From Pseudomonadota bacterium (lineage in GTDB: Bacteria > Pseudomonadota > Alphaproteobacteria > Rhizobiales > Xanthobacteraceae): DNA of 27,559 nucleotides. The notes below the pieces were generated by a model that saw only the letters and a program-made list of their open reading frames with translations, was not told the origin of the DNA and did not search any database. How positions within the stretch are numbered: the stretch's first letter is position 1; each line of letters opens with the position of its first letter. This document shows positions 23,146-27,559 of this stretch, in pieces. Position numbers and translations under genes: made by a program. The stretch is taken from assembly GCA_023386635.1 (NCBI GenBank), contig JAEWJH010000029.1, positions 1-27,559 on the forward strand, read 5' to 3'.

Positions 23146-24645
23146 TTGACGTCTTTTCACGAATTCGGCCTCGCAGAGCCGATCCTGACCGCCCTCGCGC
23201 AGGAAAACTACACAACCCCCACGCCGATCCAGTCCCAGACCATTCCGCTCGCCATGAGCCGGCGCGATGTCATCGGCATCGCCCAGACCGGCACCGGCAA
23301 GACCGCGGCCTTCGCGCTGCCGATCCTGCATCACATCGAGTCGACCCGTTATCGCCCCGAGCGCAAGACCTGCCGCGTGCTGGTGCTTTCGCCGACGCGC
23401 GAACTGTCGATCCAGATCGGCGACAGCTTCAAGGCTTATGGCCGCAACCTGCGCCTCGCGGTCGCCGTCGCCATCGGCGGCGTGCCGATCAACCGCCAGG
23501 TACGCGCGCTCAACCACGGCGTCGAAGTGCTGGTGGCGACGCCGGGCCGCCTGCTCGATCTCGTCAACATGCGCGCCGTCTCCCTCGACAAGGTCGAGGT
23601 GCTGGTGCTCGACGAAGCCGACCGCATGCTCGACATGGGCTTCATCCATGACATCCGCAAAGTCGTGAAGATGCTGCCCAGAGAACGCCAGACGCTGTTC
23701 TTTTCGGCGACCATGCCGCAAGCGATCGCCGATCTCGCCAAGGACATGCTGCGCGATCCGGCCCGCGTGTCGGTTGCTCCGCAATCGACCACCGCCGAGC
23801 GCGTGGCGCAGCGGGTGATCCTCACCGACAAGGCCGCGAAGCAGACCCTGCTCAACGACACGATCAAGGGGGAAGGCGAGGCCATCGATCGGGTACTGGT
23901 CTTCACCCGCACCAAGCACGGCGCCGACAAGGTCGTCCGCAATCTCGAGAAAGCGGGCATCTATTCGGAAGCGATCCACGGCAACAAGTCGCAGAACCAG
24001 CGTGAGCGCGCGCTCACCGCGTTCCGCGACGGCCGCTGCCGCACTCTGGTGGCGACCGACATCGCCGCGCGCGGCATCGACGTCGACGGCGTCAGCCACG
24101 TCATCAACTACGACCTGCCGAACGTGCCGGAGAGCTACGTCCACCGCATCGGCCGCACCGCGCGCGCCGGCGCCGAAGGCGTCGCGATCTCCTTCGTCGA
24201 TCACGAGGAGATGGCCTTTCTCCGCGACATCGAGAAGCTGATCCGCATGTCGATCCCCTCGACCGACCGGCGCACCGGTCAGCGTTCCGCGCAACCGGCG
24301 GCGCGTCCGGCGCAGCTGAACCAGCGGCACCAGCCGGGCCGCAGCCAGCGGGGCGGCCGGCCGCAGCAGAACGGCAAGCCGTCGCATGGAAAGCCGAGCC
24401 ACGGGGGCGGTAAGCCCAATCGTGACAAGCCGGCGCACCAGCAGGGCAAGCAGAGCCACCCGGTATCGCTCGAGTCCGGACAGCGTGCGCACACACGTCC
24501 GCTTGCGCCGACACAGCCGATCAATCACGCTCAGCAACAACCAAAGCGGCAACAGACGCCGCAGGCCGGCGAGATTGGAGGGATCAAGTTCCTCCAGCGC
24601 AAGCCTGAGCGGCAGAATGCTGCCGACCGCCGCGGGCCGCGGTGA
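23146..24645 (+). CDS. DEAD-box ATP-dependent RNA helicase with a basic low-complexity tail
   Basis: A DEAD-box RNA helicase of the RhlE-like group, which unwinds structured RNA in ribosome assembly, translation and decay. From the start used here: Q-motif and FHEFGL near the N-terminus; motif I AQTGTGKT (46-53); PTRELS; TPGRLLD; DEAD at 156-159; SAT (~187-189); VFTRTKHG; TDIAARGIDVDGVSHV; and motif VI HRIGRTARAG (333-342). The C-terminal 120 or so residues are Gln/Gly/Pro/His/Arg-rich (for example NGKPSHGKPSHGGGKPN), an RNA-binding disordered tail. The start is TTG 23146 just ahead of TSFHEFGL, behind GAGA; ATG 23119 (nine residues earlier) is possible. IF-1 follows after 22 bp. Confidence 0.9.
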   Translation: MTSFHEFGLAEPILTALAQENYTTPTPIQSQTIPLAMSRRDVIGIAQTGTGKTAAFALPILHHIESTRYRPERKTCRVLVLSPTRELSIQIGDSFKAYGRNLRLAVAVAIGGVPINRQVRALNHGVEVLVATPGRLLDLVNMRAVSLDKVEVLVLDEADRMLDMGFIHDIRKVVKMLPRERQTLFFSATMPQAIADLAKDMLRDPARVSVAPQSTTAERVAQRVILTDKAAKQTLLNDTIKGEGEAIDRVLVFTRTKHGADKVVRNLEKAGIYSEAIHGNKSQNQRERALTAFRDGRCRTLVATDIAARGIDVDGVSHVINYDLPNVPESYVHRIGRTARAGAEGVAISFVDHEEMAFLRDIEKLIRMSIPSTDRRTGQRSAQPAARPAQLNQRHQPGRSQRGGRPQQNGKPSHGKPSHGGGKPNRDKPAHQQGKQSHPVSLESGQRAHTRPLAPTQPINHAQQQPKRQQTPQAGEIGGIKFLQRKPERQNAADRRGPR

Positions 24646-24667
24646 AGAAAACGGGGAGACAGGACTG

Positions 24668-24952
24668 ATGGCCAAGGAAGAAATGCTCGAATTCGACGGC
24701 ACGGTGACGGAAGTGCTTCCGGACGGAAACTTCCGCGTGCTGCTCGATAATCAGCACAACGTGCTCGCCTACACCGCGGGCAAGATGCGCAAGTTCCGCA
24801 TCCGCACCGGTGTCGGCGACCGGGTGATCGTCGAGATGTCGCCCTACGATCTCGGGCGCGGCCGCATCAGCTTCCGTCACAAGGGCGACGCTCCGCCGCC
24901 GGGCGGCGGCGCGCAGCGCAAGCCGAACTTCCGCGGCGGCAGCCGCCGCTAA
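24668..24952 (+). CDS. infA: Translation initiation factor IF-1 with C-terminal extension
   Basis: A 94-aa IF-1, an OB-fold protein that binds the ribosomal A-site on the 30S subunit and helps IF-2 and IF-3 select the initiator tRNA. The family core is clear: MAKEEMLEFDGTVTEVLP, FRVLLDNQHNVLAYTAGKMRKFRIR and GDRVIVEMSPYDLGRGRISFRHK. Usual length is about 72 aa; residues after about 72 form an extra Pro/Gly/Arg-rich tail (DAPPPGGGAQRKPNFRGGSRR). That extension is like second IF-1 copies of alphaproteobacteria; a standard IF-1 is probably encoded elsewhere. ATG 24668 has AGGAC upstream. It sits 22 bp after the RNA helicase, almost surely one operon. Confidence 0.93.
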   Translation: MAKEEMLEFDGTVTEVLPDGNFRVLLDNQHNVLAYTAGKMRKFRIRTGVGDRVIVEMSPYDLGRGRISFRHKGDAPPPGGGAQRKPNFRGGSRR

Positions 24953-24978
24953 ACGGCCCCTGTTCTTCTAAGAAAGAC

Positions 24979-25000
24979 TCCGGCGCGATGACGCGCCGGA
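24979..25000 (+). other. Perfect 9-bp hairpin between infA and the next gene
   Basis: TCCGGCGCG (24979-24987) pairs with 24992-25000 around ATGA, 27 bp after the IF-1 stop. No T-run follows on the plus strand, so it could be a weak terminator or a transcript-stabilising hairpin rather than a classical intrinsic terminator. Confidence 0.5.
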
Positions 25001-25026
25001 GGCAACGCTTCACCCACATCTCCCGC

Positions 25027-26157
25027 ATGCAACGCGATCTCGACGGCATCCTGGTTGTTTCGGTCGAACAGGCGGTCGCGGCCCCCTATCTCTCCGGCCG
25101 CCTCGCGGATGCCGGGGCGCGCGTCATCAAGGTGGAGCGGCCGGAAGGCGATTTCGCCCGCGGCTATGACTCTCTGGTCCATGGCGAGAGCGCGTATTTC
25201 GTCTGGCTCAATCGCGGCAAAGAATCCGTCTGCCTCGATCTGAAGAAGCCGGACGATGTCGCCGTCCTCGACGCGATGGTCGCCAGGGCCGACGTGTTCA
25301 TCCAGAACCTCGCGCCCGGCGCGGTCGAGCGGCTCGGCTTCGGCGCCGATGACCTGCGCAAGAAATATCCACGCCTCATCACCTGCTCGATCTCCGGCTA
25401 TGGCGACGAAGGCCCGTTCCGCGAGCTGAAAGCCTACGATCTCCTGGTGCAGGCCGAGAGCGGCCTCTCCGCGATCACCGGCAACGAGCACGGCTCGGCC
25501 CGCGTCGGCGTCTCGGTCTGCGATATCGCCGCCGGCATGACCGCGCTGCAGGCTGTTCTGCAGGCGCTCTATGCGCGGCAGCAGAGTGGCGTCGGCCGTC
25601 ACATCGCCGTGTCGCTCTATCATGCGCTCGCGGACTGGATGAACGTGCCGTATCTGCAGTTCGCTTACGGCGGCAAGGTGCCGGCCCGCGCCGGCCTCAA
25701 TCATCCGACCATCGCGCCCTACGGCGCTTATGCCTGCGGCGACAGCAAGGCGGTGTTGATCTCGATCCAGAACGAGCGCGAATGGGCAGCGCTGTGCGCC
25801 GACGTCCTTGGCGACGCAGGCCTCGCCACCGATCCGCGCTTCACCAACAATTCGCTGCGTGTCGCGAACCGCGCCGCGCTCGATGCGATCATCCTCGCCG
25901 CATTCGGCGCGCAGCCGCGCGAGACCGTGGTGCAGCGCCTGGAGCAGGCGCGCATCGCTTATGGCCGTGTCAGCACCATGGACGACGTGGTGAAACACCC
26001 GCAGAACCGCTATGTCGAGGTCGATACGCCCACCGGACCCGTGCGCTATCTCGCGCCCGGCGCGCTGATCGACCACTCGCCGCCCACCTTCGGGCCGGTG
26101 CCCGCGCTCGGCGAACATACGGGCAAACTGCGCAAGGAATTCACGCCGATTAGGTAA
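25027..26157 (+). CDS. Class III (CaiB/BaiF family) CoA-transferase, second copy
   Basis: A 376-aa family III CoA-transferase of the same superfamily as the gene at 21566-22765, but clearly diverged from it. The N-terminus VVSVEQAVAAPYLSGRLADAGARVIKVE (10-37) is the usual opening; catalytic Asp138 is expected in AYDLLVQAESGL (136-147); GVGRHIAVSLYHALADW and HPTIAPYGAY are conserved blocks. Family members of this shorter type with the YDLLVQAESG motif are often assigned to succinyl- or acetyl-CoA-dependent transfer to an organic acid. The ATG at 25027 starts at the conserved region; the frame opens earlier at 24988 in the hairpin. It is on the same strand as IF-1 but separated by 74 bp. Substrate unknown. 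Confidence 0.88.
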   Translation: MQRDLDGILVVSVEQAVAAPYLSGRLADAGARVIKVERPEGDFARGYDSLVHGESAYFVWLNRGKESVCLDLKKPDDVAVLDAMVARADVFIQNLAPGAVERLGFGADDLRKKYPRLITCSISGYGDEGPFRELKAYDLLVQAESGLSAITGNEHGSARVGVSVCDIAAGMTALQAVLQALYARQQSGVGRHIAVSLYHALADWMNVPYLQFAYGGKVPARAGLNHPTIAPYGAYACGDSKAVLISIQNEREWAALCADVLGDAGLATDPRFTNNSLRVANRAALDAIILAAFGAQPRETVVQRLEQARIAYGRVSTMDDVVKHPQNRYVEVDTPTGPVRYLAPGALIDHSPPTFGPVPALGEHTGKLRKEFTPIR

Positions 26158-26225
26158 CCGGTCGTCGGGGGTTCCCCATGCACCGGCGCGGGTGTAAGAG
26201 ACCGCAGCTTCTTCCGCCCGCCCCG

Positions 26226-26246
26226 ACCGCAACGCCAAGTTGCGGT
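26226..26246 (+). promoter_or_regulatory. Short perfect palindrome just upstream of folD
   Basis: ACCGCAAC-GCCAA-GTTGCGGT is an exact 8-bp inverted repeat ending 14 bp before the folD ATG, so in RNA it would form a hairpin beside the ribosome-binding region. It may be an operator or a translational control hairpin; the sequence shows only the palindrome. Confidence 0.4.
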
Positions 26247-26260
26247 ATCCGACCAAGCCA

Positions 26261-27127
26261 ATGACCGCCAAGATCATCGATGGTGTTGCCGTTTCTGCCG
26301 AGATGCGGGCAGAGATCAGACAACGTGTGGACGTCCTGAAACAGCGCGGCGTGACGCCCGGCCTCGCCGTGATCATGGTCGGCGCCAATCCCGCCTCCGC
26401 GGTCTATGTGCGCAACAAGATCCGCGCCTGCGCCGAGGTTGGCATCCAGTCGTTCCGTTACGACTTCCCTGCCGACGCTTCGCCGCAGCAGGTGCTCGAC
26501 CTGATCGCCGAGCTCAACACCCGCGCCGACACTCACGGCATCCTGGTGCAACTGCCGCTGCCGCCGCAGTTCTCCATGTCCGAGGTGCTGCAGACCATTT
26601 CCGCCGACAAGGATGTGGACGGCTTCCATCTCTACAATGTCGGCGGCCTCGTCGTCGGCGACACCGTGTTTCCGCCCTGCACGCCCTATGGCGTGGTGAA
26701 ACTTCTGGAGCACGAGGGCATCGCGATCGAAGGCAAGAACGTCGTCGTGGTCGGCGCCAGCAACATCGTCGGCAAGCCGATGGCGCTGATGCTGATGCAG
26801 CGCGACGCCACCGTCTGCATCTGCCACGCCAAGACGCGCGACCTCGCGCAGTTCACCATCCTCGCCGACATTCTGGTGGTCGCAGCCGGTCACCCGAATC
26901 TGATCCTGCCGCAAATGGTGAAAACCGGCGCGGTGGTGATCGACGTCGGCATCAACCGCCTGCCGAACGGGCAACTGGTCGGCGACGCCGACTTCAAGGG
27001 CCTGTTGCCGAAAGTATCTCACATCACGCCGGTGCCCGGCGGCGTCGGGCCAATGACGGTGACCATGCTGCTCGCGAATACCGTGGCGTCGGCCGAGCGC
27101 GCGGCCGGCATCGCGCCGAAGCACTGA
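26261..27127 (+). CDS. folD: Bifunctional methylenetetrahydrofolate dehydrogenase / methenyltetrahydrofolate cyclohydrolase FolD
   Basis: A 288-aa FolD, which interconverts 5,10-methylene-THF, methenyl-THF and 10-formyl-THF with NADP+, supplying one-carbon units for purines, formyl-Met and serine-cycle metabolism. The catalytic pair Tyr49 and Lys53 lies in SAVYVRNKIRACAEVGI; the second signature GILVQLPLPPQ (about 93-103) and the DKDVDGFH segment are present; the NADP-binding turn is VVVGASNIVGKPMA; the C-terminal PVPGGVGPMT block is complete. Length is standard. ATG 26261 starts at MTAKIIDG; the frame also opens at 26240. An 8-bp palindrome sits just ahead of the start, and the class III CoA-transferase ends about 100 bp upstream on the same strand. 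Confidence 0.95.
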   Translation: MTAKIIDGVAVSAEMRAEIRQRVDVLKQRGVTPGLAVIMVGANPASAVYVRNKIRACAEVGIQSFRYDFPADASPQQVLDLIAELNTRADTHGILVQLPLPPQFSMSEVLQTISADKDVDGFHLYNVGGLVVGDTVFPPCTPYGVVKLLEHEGIAIEGKNVVVVGASNIVGKPMALMLMQRDATVCICHAKTRDLAQFTILADILVVAAGHPNLILPQMVKTGAVVIDVGINRLPNGQLVGDADFKGLLPKVSHITPVPGGVGPMTVTMLLANTVASAERAAGIAPKH

Positions 27128-27189
27128 TCCATTTCCGCCTCCGGCCTCTCTCCGCCTCATGATTCAAACGCGATCCGGAGCCTGCCATC

Positions 27190-27211
27190 GGGCCGCGCTT
27201 TGCGCGGACCC
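27190..27211. repeat. GC-rich hairpin in the folD-SDR intergenic region
   Basis: GGGCCGCGC (27190-27198) pairs with GCGCGG-A-CCC (27202-27211) around TTT, with one bulged base. From memory, similar hairpins followed by GATGGCAGG-like sequence on the minus strand recur in Bradyrhizobium-type genomes. It lies between convergent folD and the short-chain dehydrogenase; no T-run is seen. Confidence 0.5.
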
Positions 27212-27242
27212 GTTGGGATCGCCTCTCACCCTGGGGCTCATG

Positions 27243-27559
27243 CTAAATGGTCAGCGTGCCGACGCTGGCGCCGCCGCAGACATAGAGCGTTTGCCCGGTG
27301 ATGAAGCTGTTGTCGGCATCGCAGAAAAACAGCACCGCGCGGGCGACATCATCGCTGCGGCCGAGCCGCTTCACAGGGATCTGCGCCGCCAGCGCCTTCT
27401 CGCGCTCGCTCTCCGCCGGAATGACGCTGCGGAACATCTCGGTGTCGGCGATCGGCCCCGGCGCGACGACGTTGACGGTGATGCCGTCCGCCGCCGTCTC
27501 CAGCGCCCAGGTGCGCGCCATGCCGATCATGCCGGCCTTGGTCGCGGAATAGACCGTAC
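27243..27559 (-). CDS. Short-chain dehydrogenase/reductase (SDR), 5' end beyond the window
   Basis: The C-terminal ~105 residues of an SDR-family NAD(P)-dependent oxidoreductase; the gene continues past the right edge. The partial frame begins with VYSATKAGMIG, containing the catalytic Tyr-x-x-x-Lys, and goes on through VNVVAPGPIADTEMF (cofactor-contacting PG motif after the fifth strand), the VKRLGRSDDVARAVLFF segment and the GQTLYVCGGASVG ending typical of FabG-like members. The Rossmann nucleotide-binding N-terminus (TGxxxGIG) is off the window. Substrate cannot be inferred. It is convergent with folD, about 115 bp between stops. Confidence 0.92.
   Translation of the reverse strand, partial: TVYSATKAGMIGMARTWALETAADGITVNVVAPGPIADTEMFRSVIPAESEREKALAAQIPVKRLGRSDDVARAVLFFCDADNSFITGQTLYVCGGASVGTLTI

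Noticed and set aside
22840..24702. 620-residue minus-strand frame opposite the RNA helicase
   Set aside because: Antisense shadow with low-complexity composition; all helicase motifs are on the plus strand.
24949..26388. 479-residue minus-strand frame opposite the second class III CoA-transferase
   Set aside because: Antisense shadow; the plus strand shows the complete CoA-transferase.

Overview
The window looks like chromosomal DNA of a high-GC alphaproteobacterium of the Hyphomicrobiales, most likely a relative of Bradyrhizobium/Rhodopseudomonas (Nitrobacteraceae or Xanthobacteraceae). This rests on the base composition, the protein types (YdiJ-type oxidoreductase, benzoyl-CoA BoxB/BoxC, several CaiB-type CoA-transferases, a second IF-1) and short dispersed palindromes of the kind common in those genomes. 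I see no phage, transposase, tRNA, rRNA or CRISPR. This is mainly a metabolic region, and no single unmistakably new system stands out; the most unusual items are listed as findings.

Layout. 1-1511 (minus): a GNAT acetyltransferase overlapping by 4 bp a periplasmic NMT1/THI5-like binding protein. 1685-1957 (plus): a small secreted Gly/Ala-rich protein with a perfect terminator behind it. 2087-3121 (minus): a one-domain MetE-like methyltransferase. 3228-6185 (minus): a very large FAD/Fe-S 2-hydroxyacid dehydrogenase. It is divergent from serine-glyoxylate aminotransferase (6404-7612, plus), and the gap between them holds a perfect 15-bp palindrome. 7771-11768 (minus): an operon of an alpha/beta hydrolase, boxC and boxB for aerobic benzoyl-CoA breakdown; boxA is not in the window. 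11993-13699: small membrane, zinc-ribbon and lipoprotein genes, then a possible small RNA ending in a strong terminator (13862-13889).

13915-16532: a MetF-family reductase divergent from a two-subunit class I CoA-transferase (overlapping genes). 16664-19000: a solitary molybdopterin-binding large subunit of the xanthine dehydrogenase/CoxL family. 19080-22765 (minus): an aldehyde dehydrogenase, a crotonase lacking both usual glutamates, and a class III CoA-transferase. 23146-24952 (plus): a DEAD-box RNA helicase with a basic tail, followed 22 bp later by an IF-1 with a C-terminal extension. 25027-26157: a second class III CoA-transferase. 26261-27127: FolD. 27243-27559 (minus): the 3' part of a short-chain dehydrogenase running off the window.

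How they fit: two themes recur. One is acyl-CoA chemistry (BoxB/BoxC, three CoA-transferase systems, crotonase, aldehyde dehydrogenase). The other is one-carbon/folate/serine chemistry (MetE-like, MetF-like, FolD, serine-glyoxylate aminotransferase). BoxC releases formate, which could in principle link the two, but that is inference.
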